Below, piece by piece: positions 10,512 through 23,155 of a stretch of DNA of 64,000 nucleotides (the stretch's first letter is position 1; the number at the start of each line of letters is the position of its first letter). This DNA comes from Manduca sexta. Its lineage: Eukaryota > Arthropoda > Insecta > Lepidoptera > Sphingidae. Location of the stretch: NCBI RefSeq assembly GCF_014839805.1, contig NC_051130.1, positions 5,952,001 to 6,016,000 of the forward strand, given 5' to 3'. The position numbers were made by a program, and so were the translations under genes. The notes under the pieces are model-generated. The model saw nothing but the letters and a program-made list of their open reading frames with translations. It made no database searches and was not told where the DNA came from.

Positions 10512-10802
10512 TGTAAGAAAAACTACTTGTTGCACTCACTGATTTTCACACATTCACTTTTATACATTCGTCACCAAATGAATAAAAACACTACACTTTC
10601 ACTTGTTAAATAGTCACAATTTATTTAGAAAACTCAGACCAGCATAATCACCTTACAAGCGACCAACAAAAACTGCCCCTTTGGCAGACGAACATTCATT
10701 TAAATACAATATTCCCTCTCCAACAAGTAGTTCTGTCAAACAATAACTTGTTATTTTTGTGAAAATACCTTACTTTTATTTAAATATTTCTAAAACCCTA
10801 CA
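10512..10802 (-). repeat. 5' LTR of the Gypsy element (element orientation)
   Basis: The same 291-bp repeat as 4811-5101. Differences are two adjacent bases in the 'aaaaaca(tc/ct)acac' block and one base in 'ttcc(t/c)tctcc'. It is followed by the 4-bp duplication TTAA. It should carry promoter and transcription start for the minus-strand element. Confidence 0.95.
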
Positions 10803-11706
10803 TTAATAAGCCAGAGAGCTATTATACAGGTCATTTTGATAATTGTTTTTTTCATAAAGCTGTTAGGCTGAGCGAGATATTTCGCAATAGAAAAAAGATA
10901 ATTGTCAATAGAATTTCGATGTAAGTTCCGATCATAAGTCTATAATAATTAAATATACTGTAGAGAATGTTAATTCAGTTGTTCAAACTGAATGTAAACA
11001 GAAACAATACCAGCTCGAAAATCTTTAGTATTTGTGGGGCAATAAATTTGTCTTCGTCTGACAACCCTAGCTTCGAATAAAGCGCTTGATGATGTTCGGA
11101 TACCCGGTCTTATTACGTACATTTCTCATTTGACCATCGATCGTGCTGAGATTTAATCTGTGTTACTGTAACACATGTCCTATCATTTGTCAGATACGAG
11201 AACTTAAGGAAAAACTGGATAAATCGCGTAGAAGTTAAAACAATTTATTTGAAGAATTGAAGTTGTCGTACGATTTTATATGGCATCAATTTTGTGTAAT
11301 ACACGGTTATTACGCGGACAATTTAAGAAGTAATATAGCGGGTGATATTGTAGTTATATTGGAATTAATAATGCAATTATGTTCTAAAAAAACTTATCCT
11401 AATCGGATCAGTGGTTTTTGAATAAATCGCGGACATACAAACATTCATAATATTATTACATACATACGTGGCGAATACAGGACCTACTTTTATGAAGCGG
11501 GTAAACAGAAGTTTCCGAAGGAAAAAATAATTTAAAATTAAATTACATTTTATTATTAGTCATAATTTGATTGGATTTTTTATTTCAAACATTTTCCTCT
11601 TGGAAAATAATAAAAAAACACTTCCTTTTTCTTGTAAATAATGCAGACTCATCGCAATATTTGAGAAATTGGGTACCTCAATCTAATATTTACATATAAC
11701 AATATA
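10803..11706. other. Non-coding DNA, nothing recognised
   Basis: Right flank of the Gypsy element. No gene-like frame or repeat boundary could be read before the Helitron at 11707. Confidence 0.45.
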
Positions 11707-11943
11707 TCTATACTATTATTTTAAACTGAAGTGTTTGTTTGTTTCTTTGAACGCCCTAATCTCAGGAACTACTGTTCCGAATTGAAAAAAACTTATTATT
11801 ATATTATCTAATATTAATTAGATAGCCCATTGAGAAAGCTATAGGCATCATGCTATGACGAATAGGAGTAGAGCATCAATGAAAAATGTTACAACGGGAA
11901 AATATTAGTCCGTTTGAGAGCCTCCATTGCGTGCGCTATGTAA
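11707..11943 (+). mobile_element. Helitron, 3'-truncated
   Basis: Starts TCTATACTATT after an A, then GTTT repeats, 'cctaatctcaggaacta', the 'ctatgacgaataggag' block and 'gcgtgcgctatgtaa', in the order of the complete Helitron at 22095-22430. Its 3' hairpin and CTAG are missing because a second Helitron starts at 11944. Non-coding. Confidence 0.75.
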
Positions 11944-12140
11944 TCTATATCACTACATAGTATAAAACGAAGTCGCTTTCGCTGTCCCTATGTGTGCTTA
12001 AATCTTTAAAACTACGTAACGGATTTTGATGCGGTTTTTTTAATAGATAGAGTGATTCAAGAGGAAGGTTTATATGTATAATAATAACATTCATTAAATA
12101 GTCAACATTGCACCCGTGCGAAGTCGGGGCGGGTCGCTAG
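11944..12140 (+). mobile_element. Short Helitron inserted in another Helitron
   Basis: Begins TCTATATC after A and ends in a GC-rich block plus GGGTCGCTAG followed by T, as expected for Helitron A^T insertion. The interior has 'aaaactacgtaacggatttt'. About 197 bp, non-coding. The host Helitron sequence does not resume after it, so a deletion followed. Confidence 0.72.
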
Positions 12141-14577
12141 TATGTGATATAAGGCGTGTAAATATCATCAACCCAGTGACACTTTCTACGGGAGTTAAGT
12201 TACGTGGCGTAACTAACGGAACATGTTTAAAGTTGGCAAGTTCAAAGTGGCTATGTCGTTTGCAGCGTTTGCAGCACCCCCTCCTCTAACCCCACATTCA
12301 CCCCTCGACCCACTGAAATATTCCTTGAACTCGCTATTTAATACTGAGTAAATAATGCGTGAGTTACATACGATATGACTAGAAATTTATAACCGTTATA
12401 AATTCAATTTGTTTCGCGTTTATATCATTGTGATATCGTGCTTGAGTAGGCTTCGTGGAGCTTGTTATGGCTGATAGAAAAGTAAATAAAATATTATACA
12501 GATTGTACTAAACTTGTTATGAAGTAAGTCGTTAGTTTAATTTTACAAATATAAACGTAATTTATTTATCAGTTGGGCCCCAAGTGTAATCTATCTTTGT
12601 CTAGACATCTTTCCCAAGAAAGTGAGGGAGCAGTACTCGTTATTAGTTTTGTTTAGTTACATTATTTTCCAGACATAGGCCTTATTACCTTCACTTCAAT
12701 CGTAGCAAAAGCAGAAATACCAAACCCATCGTAAAATAAACAACCATCACCAATTAATCTGCATTATTAATTATACATGCATATCCGGTTGATTAGTTAG
12801 TGTAGAATATTTGCAAAGGCGCTCCAAATATTAATTAATTTTCAAACTGGAACCGATTTCATGGCGTTACTAATAATAAACGGCAGTGTGACCCATGCCG
12901 ATACAGCCCAATATACACACGCGGGATATTAATGAGCCAATCGAGGCCACCTACCCGGGCCATATTAGCCGCCAAAATCGAACATAAGCATAACGCTCAC
13001 TTATTATATTTTATGTTCTAGTAACATTTATTAAGTTTTACGATATGTGCGGGATGATGGTGTTGAGTGGTTATTAAACTATGTAGGTCGGAATATTCTA
13101 GGTGTATATCCTGTGCCTGAGTAATAAAAATCATAAAATAGTGATTTACCTATTTATTGTCATCTTTTAAAGATTCAATAATTATTGGATATAAGAAGAA
13201 AGTCACAACTTTATTGGTCGAATTGTTGTTTAATACACAATTTACAATTTACAACGATTCTATATAGATGAAGTGTCAAACACTTAGTGATTACTTCGGG
13301 GTCCATCATGAGTCATGATCAACTTGAATTTTAATTATTACCCTAATTTTTCTTAGTAACTTTTTATATTTTAGAAGGGATATGCAAAATAAATTTACAC
13401 AACTGTACCATGTTTTATTTAAATACAGTCACGTATAAATCTCTTATTTATATTCATCAAATCCTATTCTTACTTACGTATTACTATCGGATCAAATCCA
13501 CACGACTGACATCAAACGAAAATATTTACTATTGCGTGATATCTGAATCCGTGCGGTATAAGACAATAAAACCAATGGACAAATACGTGAACAAATTCAT
13601 CTTAAGTATATACACTATAATTGGCAAGATAATTCATTGGCAAAGCAGGATTTTTCGAATTCATTTAGGAATTGCATTTGCTAACGAAATTAAGTTAAAA
13701 TTATAATAGTGAGGTGCAAAAAGTTTTCGCGATCACGATGGAATTTGCCGGCATGAGTAAAATGTCAGCCATTTCTCTAGAGCGGAGAGCTATGTATTGT
13801 GGCAGAGCCGGCGCGTGCCGGCGCACTGCGCTCGCTTATTAAAACAAATTCATCATCGCGGAATTGTAAACATGCTGTAGATGAGCGGCTTTTTCGATGC
13901 ATCGGTTTTAGTTTTAAATTCCAGGCAAGGGAATTGGATTTACGAGTAGAAATTTGGTTTTAAATTGCCTGTGTGGTAGAGGTACGCAGTAAAGTTATGC
14001 CTATGATGGGCCGTTTTATGTTTTACCGCAGATTTAGAAAAATCTTTGTTAAAAAGCAGGTTGCCTATTGAATTTTGTATGCTAGAGAAATTTCAAAAAT
14101 CAAACGAATTTTCTATCGCTTTCTAATTCTCATTATTTGCTGGGCAATGTAGATACAGTTCTTCTGGTACTTAGTGTAGACGTATAAATACGATAGCAGT
14201 CACCATAAGTGCGTATTTGTCTAAGATGTTAAAAAAAGAGTAAGGCTACGGAAATGCCAAGAATAACTGAGAACCATAAAAATATCCACCTTTTTAATAT
14301 CTAAGCATAATGTTATTTATAGAAAAGGCTTGAATTTACTCAAAAATATTTTCCGTGATGAATCTGAGGTAAAATTAACATTTACACTCTGCGCCCAACA
14401 TTTCACCCCCGAAAACGCCTCAAAAATTTTAATATTAAGGCGTGGTAAGGCGAACACGAAATTTGAATTTTTCGAGCACGATTTTCACGAATGCATCGTT
14501 CACTAAAGATTAACTATCTTGCAACCGAATATTTTACTAAGATATTGCATTTTGAATAATATTTACTTCTAAGTTTT
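12141..14577. other. AT-rich non-coding DNA
   Basis: No recognised gene. A plus-strand frame at 13410-13706 (98 codons) is Ile/Tyr/Lys-rich with no domain and is probably chance. A GC-richer patch at about 13750-13860 ('gagccggcgcgtgccggc') could be regulatory but no start site can be assigned. Confidence 0.45.
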
Positions 14578-14761
14578 ACCTGCGGCTTCGCATGCGTGAA
14601 AGAGTGTTTCTGGGATAAAAAAAAAGTAGCCTATAGTACTCGGGAGTAATGTAGCTACCCGTTAGTGCAAGAATTTTCAAAATCAGTTCAGTAACTCCAG
14701 AGATTAGCCCCTACAAACCTACAAACTCACAGACATTTCCTCTTTATAATATTAGCATAGA
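14578..14761 (-). mobile_element. Helitron-like element, degenerate 3' end
   Basis: On the minus strand it starts TCTATGCTAATATTATAAAG (14761 downward), a common insect Helitron 5' end, and passes 'ggctaatctctggagtt' to a GC-rich 'cgcaggt' end. The usual CTAG is decayed. Non-coding. Confidence 0.68.
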
Positions 14762-17700
14762 TAAATCGATAAGTCAAGTTGGATCTGATGTAGGATATAG
14801 TTTATCGACTAAATATTTTTACAATTAGATTAGCAGCCGCCTAGTCTCATAAATATAAAACCTCCAGACCGGTTTTAGCAAAAAGGACCCATCTCTAATT
14901 GTCCCCGAACGTGAGGTACCGGAACGAAGCACTTATGATTTTCTATTGCAGTAGTTATTTTGACGTAGTACTTCTGATCTTAGCTGATTTCAACTACCTG
15001 AGTAGTTCAAATCAGTTAAAATCAGATACTCAATCTACTACACATTTACACAAATCTAAATCCCAAACTGCTACAACAGACTATCGTATTGCATTACTGC
15101 TATAACATCATTACGTAATTAGCATGTAGTACTCGTACGTAGTCTGGTTGCGTTTGTACGATTATGTTCAGCGACACGCTATTTCGAATATTAGTGTATT
15201 CACTGAACACATGTGCATCCCTGGAGATATTATAAGTGTTTGTCAGATATGTGCGGCGAATGGATGCTAGGGTTGTCGAAAATTTAAAACTCAGTTAATT
15301 AAAAATTTGAATTTAAATATGCAGATCTGTGACGTTTTGGAAGCAATTGAAACTTTCATGTCGTGATTTTACTAAGTCTCTTTTTTCCAGACGATAAATG
15401 ACCAAATTTTTGTTAGATTGTCAGTTTTGGCGGCTATATTTTTAACTTCGGCAACCCTGAGTTTAGAGGGTAGCGGGAGTGCATACCGGCTCACGTCGCA
15501 CGTAACAAGCTACGTGCCGCCGCATCGGCTCCTTTTATTACTACATTTTTCACTTCCTCCTCTGTCGTCTCTTTCATCTGACGAATAAGCAGGTGAAGTG
15601 ATGTGTCGGAATATGTTTTCATATTATTACATTTTGGATTTATGTTTCGTGTGTTTTATTTTTTGATTTAAGTGACGCGAGATAATCAGCCTTACTTATA
15701 AACTTATTTTAGCGTTAAGAGGTGGTTAAGAATTGCTTAAATAGCTGTCAAAAACTCACCGGTTTCCTAGTTTAAACCTTATTAAGGGGCAAGATGGCAG
15801 ATTTTGACTTACAGCTGATCGAGTAAATTTGTGTTTTAACTAAGCATAGTTTTACGATTTTATTATAAGTAAGAGTGAATAAATACAATAATATAATACT
15901 CTTATAGGTTATACCTATAAGGGTTGATTTTTAAATCGTTAGAATAAAACCTACTCACAGGATAAAATAAAACAAATAACTTAAAACCTAAAAACAGCTG
16001 CTGTGTGAATAAAACACATTGTCATTTCAATTTTGCCAGGTTATAACAATAAATTTCAATAATAATTTTTATTTCACGATTGGAAAACCAATCTTAATTT
16101 ACATTAATAATGTATCAGGTCACGGATAAATAACATTTTAATTAAAAACATTCTTAAAGTCAAAATTAGGAAATCTACCTCTAATATTTTGCTTAGATTA
16201 ACCAGAAACACAGATTTAAAGCACTTATTATAGAAATACCGAAAATTCACTCGCTGTCTTGGCGAAAAAGGATCCGTAAAAATATTACGCCTGTCAATTT
16301 AATTTTAACAGCTTCTTATAAACAGCGGAAATAGATAAGAAAACAATAAGACATTTTATTAATTCTATTCTTCCCCAAACAGCCATTTCAAATATGAACA
16401 TTGAACAATTCACATGAAAAGAAAAATTGAAAATATATTTCCGTACATTTTTATAATTAACCACAAAGCGGGAACAAAGTTGTTCATTTTGCATTCCCGG
16501 AACTCAATTCGCAAAGGACACCTTCGTTGGCTGGTGTGTACAATTTTTATTTGAAATGTGAGAGCAGACGTCCCGCTTCGGGACGTGGCAACAATATGGT
16601 CAGCATTATTATAGACTCCAAAGTTAATATCCTCAGAGTTATTGGTTATTTAATGTTTGGGTTAATTTTCGTATTCTTCTGTAAATTTTTATTATTATAA
16701 AGGATAAACGTATATTTAAATTTTTAATGAAAGTTATTTAATAAATTTGTTGATGCACAAAACAGAATTTATTACTATAAAATAGTATGTTTCAAAAAGC
16801 ACCATTAATATTAAAATACTTCTTTATTTTCTTGTGAGAGTATATTTTATCAAACTGACGTGCCAAACACTGAACTAAATCATGATAACGCCCCCTAGCG
16901 CTTTATTAACTATACCTTTATAAATTTGGTGTCATCAAAAACTGTTGTATGCCTCTGCTGTTTCCTTTACATTCATTTAAAAGGCTGCAGACACTCCCCC
17001 TGTAAGTAACCATTTCATGTCACGTCAAATGTGCTTTCTATTGTTTAGACGGAAGATTTATCTCGAACATTCTGTTCGATAAAATTTAACGTTCGTTCGT
17101 CTGTATTTGCATGGTGATTGACTTTAACACAGCATTGGAAATAAAGTTATGATTTATTCGTCACTCACTATTAGTCTCACGGTATACAAATCAATGTTTA
17201 TTATTCAGGCAATGTTACTTTTAAAAACCAAATCTGTACGTAATTTATTTAATTTTTATATGACGGTAATAAAGTCATGAATTAAATGTCACCCATATAA
17301 CTTACTTTTGTAATTTCTTCAATTAACTCTACAAAAATATGAAGTTTTTATAATCTATCATAAGATGTATCTTTATATTGAATGATTTTGGTATTTAATA
17401 TAAAAATCCTTACGAACGTAGGATAAAGCAATAAAACACCGTATCGGAACGGAACTAAGCCCGGCAGCAGTCAGTCGTCAGTTTTTCCACGGTTTGCGGA
17501 CCAGACGGGCCAGGACTGGCTGTCAGCTTGCCCGTAACATTCATTATTGACAATTTGAATGGAACAGAAAAATGTCAGACCCGTGTTCTGTGTAATGTAA
17601 ATATTTGATCAATACAGCGCGCCATTCCTGCCGCTATGTTCGAGAAATGTTTGACAGATTAAATCCAAACAGAGGTACGTCGTAATTATTAAATTCCTGT

Positions 17701-18727
17701 TGTTATAGTTTTGATTATTTATGTTCTTCCTGGCTTTGATTTGTTTCTCGTATTAGTAATTGTGTAGAACGCAGAATATGTATTAATGAATTTTATTATT
17801 GTATAGTTTATCGGTGGAACCTAGTTCGGAGTTCAAGTTAGGTATTAAATGTTATATTTGTCTTAATTGTATTTTCGTATAAAAGTGGAGAAAATTTAAT
17901 ACGCTTAATAGCAACTTGGCAAATAATACTAGATACTGTTTATAATTTATTGACGATGCTAGCACGTATCCATACGTATACTATTGTAAAAATACATAAT
18001 ATTAAAAGATATTTAAATTGCCATATACATGAGAAACAAACAAAAATAATTACCATTTATTATGACCGCAGATATGAAGAACACACTATTTAGATGAACG
18101 ACGCTCTTATGTCGAATAAATCACATTAAGATATTGTGCACATAAATTATTCGTCCGGCAAAAATACCATTGTTGAATACCGTTTAGAGAACCATGTTTC
18201 TAGGTTAATGTCGCTATTACGGACACTTGGCGTTTCGGCATTATTTACGAGTGAATTTGCAACTTAAGCCACTGTTTTAAATGTAATGTTTCAATTTAAA
18301 GCAACACATTGCTGAACTCAAGTTGCGTTGTGTTGTATTCTAACAAAGTTTGCCCATATGTGTGCATTGCTTAGTGTAAATTGTAGACAACGTGCCGTGT
18401 TTCTCAGGCAATGGCTGTAAGAAATGGGCAATCAAAGAAACTTCGTGAATATTTAAGGTTACGCTTAAACGAGCTTTGTAAGTTACGGCTGAAATGCTAT
18501 TAGAATTGTTTTGGTTCCTTGTACACACGTTAAACAATCTGTGAAAGGAATACTTACCTATTTAAACATTTTAGTGTAATTGTATCTAAGGCTTGGCAAA
18601 GGTTATGATAATAAATATGCTTGTGCACAATAGATATATCTATTATAACAAAGGAATAGTCTTTTATCATGATATTTAGGGATGATATTCGTTATTTTTA
18701 TAAGAATGTATTAAGCTTCATGTTTAC
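14762..18727. other. AT-rich non-coding DNA
   Basis: No coding region is supported. A GC-richer patch at 15470-15560 and another at 17460-17530 are visible; the latter contains two TCAGT motifs (in 'cagtcagtcgtcag') like arthropod initiator elements, but no downstream gene is readable. A small 7-bp inverted repeat (acgtccc/gggacgt) lies at 16568-16586. Confidence 0.4.
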
Positions 18728-19080
18728 TTGACTTCGTCAGTGACGTACTTGTAATGCATACACGGTACGAGTAGAACTACCGCACTGAGGTCTTGGTTCG
18801 AGTTCTGGGTTGCGACAAAAATAATTGGGATTCGGATTTTCAATCTTAAAAATTACTGTCGCAGCTCGAAATCAGGAAGTTGGCGGTGTGATACTCCCGT
18901 GCCTCGAAAAGTATGTAAAGCCGTTGATCCTACGATTGATCTCTCCGGCCATGTCAGATTACAGTCTCACCGGACTATGAAAATGAATGAACTGAGAGTG
19001 CACCTGTGTATTGCGCACACGTGTCTGATCTTCATTGAGATTGGCCGTCGTGGACGAAATTTGGCGTGGGAATTCATGTT
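18728..19080 (+). mobile_element. tRNA-derived SINE (family C)
   Basis: A tRNA-like head ('gtcagtgacgtacttgta', then B box 'ggttcgagttc' near 18797) is followed by a body with 'gtgatactcccgtgcctcg', 'gtaaagccgttgatcc', 'gatctctccggccatgtc', 'gagagtgcacctgtgta' and 'gattggccgtcgtgg'. I recall this mosaic body as a common lepidopteran repeat. The 71-codon frame inside it (18899-19114) is part of the repeat, not a gene. Confidence 0.68.
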
Positions 19081-21460
19081 TACTTACACAAAAAACAATA
19101 TGTTTCAGGGCTGACTAAAACAATATCAATAAACGGAAACAAGAGCTATCAGCCGCAAAAAAAATCAAACAGCAAATGGACAATGAAAGTAGAATTCCAT
19201 ATTCGATGTTAACGCATTAGATAGCTAATCCAGATTATGTAACAAACTAACTCCACGCCATAACCTTCTTCAAGTTAAACGACCCATCAATTCGTATTTC
19301 GCTCAAGAAATTAGGTTGAGTACAATAAATAACGTGTTATCTACACGGTAATCTCGCTAAATAAGACACGTATTACATTTTACCCGTATATAATGATTAG
19401 TGGTGTGCCGCGGACGGCCATCAATATCAATATCTTGACAATACTTGTCTACGAGCGGAAAGCTAACAATTAACTTGAGCCATGTATACATTTTTCTTTA
19501 TAAACACGAGTTAGGACGGGTCTGCAAATTGATATACAGGTGGGGAACGACGTAAACGGAATTGAAGCTATTTATTTCTTGAACACGCGAGTTTGCTGCG
19601 CTTAACACGTCAAAAGCAAAATGAGTTTAAAAGCATGGAAATAGAATTGATATTTTAAATAAAATTATATATTGCGACTCGTAAGTATAGAATAGGTAAA
19701 TTAATTGTTAGTACATTTTCCATTTAGCATTTTAAACAGATATGCAAGTTCAAAATTTAATCAATGCAAAATTTCAAGTGTTTTCCGCATAAGAGCGTGC
19801 TGGAGAGACGGTATCGTATTTCAGTACGTCAGGTGCAGATGCCACGAACGACTCCAGGCGATTAACCCATTTGAGGGCGCGATCACTCCCGTCCAGAGAA
19901 GGAAGACCTCCCAATACTCTACAAACCATACGTAAAGTTCCACATTTACAAACGAGGAAGGGAGATGAGGGATTTCTCACTTTATTGGTCGACCGTGTCC
20001 TGAAACGGAATGTTTGTGCCAATACTTGAACGTTATTGATATAACAGTGGAATATTCAAATATTAAAATCTCTCGGGTGTTTACGTTGGCGCAGATGTAA
20101 TAAATTGCTGTAGTTAGCGCCGAATTTAGTGAAATTAGGCTGAATAACGGAACTCTGATATTCGGCAATTTCCCATTACGGTTCATCTATAATTATATTA
20201 TTATATCCATTAGGCAAACGTTTATAACTTTTATGGTAAAAAATTATTACTGGTAGCTGCTAGCAAATTTGCCTGCGTGAAAACTTTTCCAACGAAAAAA
20301 GTTCCTAAAAAACTGCAAGACACCAGCGCCATCTACTTAAAAAATATATTTCTTTTCCCATTGGAACAAATTACCAGGATAAATGTGGATATTATGTCTA
20401 TCTAAGACGGTCTACCTATGTACCAAATTTCATCCTAATCTGTTCAGTTGTTTCTGCGTTTACTTCTAACAAACATCCATATATTTTTATAAATTTTCGC
20501 ATTTATAATAATAGTATTTTTAGTATTGCTCCGAAATTGAAAGCCTGGAACATTTAAAGAAACAAAAAATTCTATACTTAGTATAAATATCTAGAAACAA
20601 TGGGATTTTGGTATTTACAGCATCATTGTAACAAAATTAAACAGTTAAATTCGATAAATTAAAGAAGCGGAAAGGCGAAAAATTCTCCAATAGCGTAGCG
20701 TGTCGAAAGTTCCAAAGCCAACTTGAAGTTACGCATCCACCGTTTGACCCGTAGGGCGCTTTGACAACTGCCATGTCGACTGGAAGATAGTGCCCGTTTC
20801 ATTTAATTAAACGTTGGAAAAGTTGTTTAAATTAATTAACGTTGCAACGGTTTATGTGACGGCAAATAGATGGAAGTGGCGTGTTTATTTTTAATGATTT
20901 TCAACAGTTTTATATAAACGCCGATAAACACAAACACTGTCTAACGTACAAAGGAACGTTAGAGTTAAATAAATAATTTATTATCGACCTCATGTTTTTT
21001 TATTTCGATAAATCACTATTACCGTACTTACCTCCCTAAATTTTACACAACAATGCTAAATCAAAATTTCAACATTATACTATGTTCATTACTGTGAAAC
21101 ATTAGATGTTAGGTCTCATAATGTGAATGCAAAATGTTTGTCATCAAAATAACATCGCGGTAGTTCCTACCTAGATGAGTTCTTGCATACAATAGACCTA
21201 CCTAGTATATTCCTATCTATTATATACCTAAGTTATTTCACACAACAGACATACAATTAGAGTAATAATAACATATTTCCAATATCAGAAATATAAAATC
21301 TCGAGTAACATAAATGTTGCGCAAATAAAGGAGTTATTTTGTTTGAATTGTTCCTCGACCGGTTATCGCTTCTGGTTTTATTTTATCAAACAAGTCCTCT
21401 AACGATAACGACTGTACGTGAATTTCTATTCCAATATAGGAACGGCTAATATATAACATA
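19081..21460. other. AT-rich non-coding DNA with Helitron debris
   Basis: No gene recognised. Around 20250-20515 there are decayed Helitron-like pieces ('gtctacctatgtacc', 'aaatttcatcctaatctg', 'ttcgcatttataataatagt'). Frames near 19705-20022 on both strands overlap each other and show no domains. Confidence 0.45.
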
Positions 21461-21838
21461 CTAGCTTTTGCTCGCGGCTTCGCCCGCGTGAAGGAGTTCT
21501 CCGGGATAAAAGTCCGGTTATATATTTTTTCGGGATAAAAAGTAGCCTATAACCTCCCCAGGGTTAACTAAACAATCCTACAGTACCTCATCTTTGTCTA
21601 ACTCCAATGGTTTAGGCAGCGTACGCCAAGATAGCAATTTTTCGACTTACTTGATATGTATCTTCATATTAAGACCAAATTACACAAAATTATTATAAAT
21701 TGTAGCCTATGTGTTATTCTGATGTATAACCAATATTACTGTAGAGTTTCATCCAAATCTGTTCAGTAGTTTATTCGTGAAAGAGGGACAAACATACAGA
21801 CATCCGTACATCCGTAAAATTAATTTTATATTTTATTA
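21461..21838 (-). mobile_element. Helitron-like element
   Basis: The plus strand begins CTAGCTTTTGCTCGCGGC after an A, the reverse complement of a Helitron 3' end with its hairpin. Inside are 'ggagttctccgggataaa', 'aagtagcctataacc', 'ttcatccaaatctgttcag' and 'gtgaaagagggacaaaca'. The 5' end near 21838 is approximate. Non-coding. Confidence 0.7.
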
Positions 21839-22094
21839 ATATTTATTTCGTTCGAAACTTCCACTCTGTAATTTTACATTTAGAATAGTTTATTGTAGCA
21901 TTTTTTTTTTCTAGAAGACAAGTATATAGTATTATTTATCAACGCAATTTCAAATCAATCCTGTTAAATTTAAACTTCCCTGGATAAGTTATATTTTATC
22001 CCAGAAAAGTACAGTGGGACTTTTATCCCACAAAAGGACTTTCAGGCAGCCGGAACCGTAAGCAACAATTAATATTTACTATAAATGACACCAA

Positions 22095-22430
22095 TCTATA
22101 CTATTATATAAACCTGAAAAGTTTGTTAGTTTGTGTTTGTTTGAACGCGCTAATCTTAAGAACTACCGGTTCAAACTGAAAAAATTTTTTAGTGTTAAAT
22201 AGAACTTTGTTCTTGGAAGGCTATAGGCTATATATCATCACGCTATGACCAATAGGAGCGGAGCAGTAATGAAAAACGTTGAAAAAATGGGGAAAATTAA
22301 TTACAATTGAGAAATTCCGTTGCGTGCGCAGCGTAAACGGTTAAAGTTGCTATCCCGGGAAAAATATATCTAGTGTGACTTTTATAACGGACAACTTTCT
22401 TACGCGGGCGGAGCCGCGGGCAAGAGCTAA
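22095..22430 (+). mobile_element. Complete short Helitron with one internal unit
   Basis: Starts TCTATACTATTATATAAA after A and ends GCCGCGGGCAAGAGCTAA before T (CTRR end, A^T insertion). It has the same order as the Helitrons at 39752 and 53949 but holds a single copy of the block they carry six times ('cgctaatcttaagaacta' to 'aataggagcggagcagtaatg'). 336 bp, non-coding. Confidence 0.85.
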
Positions 22431-23004
22431 TCAAACATAAAGGTCACATGACATTAACGAAATATTACTTATCCTAGATAAAATGAATACTGTCGCATCT
22501 ATCATTCGAAACGAAATGTATTACTCAAGGCGATTTCTATATCATTATATTTCTTAACGGATTTTCTTCTCGCACATAAATAATTTTGATATCATGTGAT
22601 GTAATGTTACTCGATATTTGGTGGGTCGAATATGTCTATTACAAGTCCTAAACCATTTTTTCGTCAAAATACAGTTTTCGTTAAAATCAGATGCGCATGA
22701 ATAATTATTATAAAATTGGAAGTATTTGTGGTACTCTACTGTTAATGATTTCTTATATTAGACATTGAAATAAAACTACTTATCGGATTTTGTCGCCGTT
22801 TTTTATATTATAATTTTTTTCATGGTCAAAAGGGGACTGATATGTTGGTCGTTCGAAAAGTCAGTTACAATATCGACTTACATTTTACCGTTACACAAAA
22901 TTTTACCAACAAAAATTTTGTATGTCTTGCCGGACCGATTATAATAAAAAAGGAACATACATATTATTATATATTTATCCAAAAATTATACAAAAATCCC
23001 CACT
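22431..23004. other. AT-rich non-coding DNA
   Basis: Nothing recognised apart from AT-rich sequence leading into the LINE tail. Confidence 0.4.
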
Positions 23005-23152
23005 CCAACTTCTTCTCAGATACGATTCCGTCCTATCTGTCTGTAAGACATCATTCTAAGCGATAAAACCGCCTATATTAGATATAGTTAATAAGTATAT
23101 TTGTGAGCTTTTTCTTCCACCTTTGTGGTGTTCAATAAAGTTATCTATCTAT
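23005..23152 (+). mobile_element. LINE 3' end fragment (CR1/Jockey-like)
   Basis: A short hairpin-like 'ccacctttgtggtg' precedes CAATAAAG and 'ttatctatctattt', a tail type I recall from insect CR1/Jockey-group LINEs. The upstream frame ends ...FFSDTIPSYLSVRHHSKR, which faintly resembles a reverse-transcriptase C-terminus. Strongly 5' truncated. Confidence 0.5.
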
Positions 23153-23155
23153 TTA

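Larger units (their letters stand above)
4811..10802 (-). mobile_element. Complete Ty3/Gypsy LTR retrotransposon
   Basis: Two 291-bp direct repeats (4811-5101 and 10512-10802), TG...CA on both ends, bound one long gag-pol frame on the minus strand. TTAA on both sides (4807-4810 and 10803-10806) is a 4-bp target duplication. The LTRs differ at only three positions, so insertion is recent. Domain order is protease, reverse transcriptase, RNase H, integrase, which is the Gypsy order. No envelope frame is present. The primer site and 4-bp duplication suggest an mdg3/micropia-like or CsRn1-like group; this clade call is an inference. The uninterrupted frame suggests a possibly competent copy. Confidence 0.96.

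Noticed and set aside
16568..16586. Rho-independent terminator-like inverted repeat
   Set aside because: Short stem without a U tract in a eukaryotic sequence; no gene nearby.
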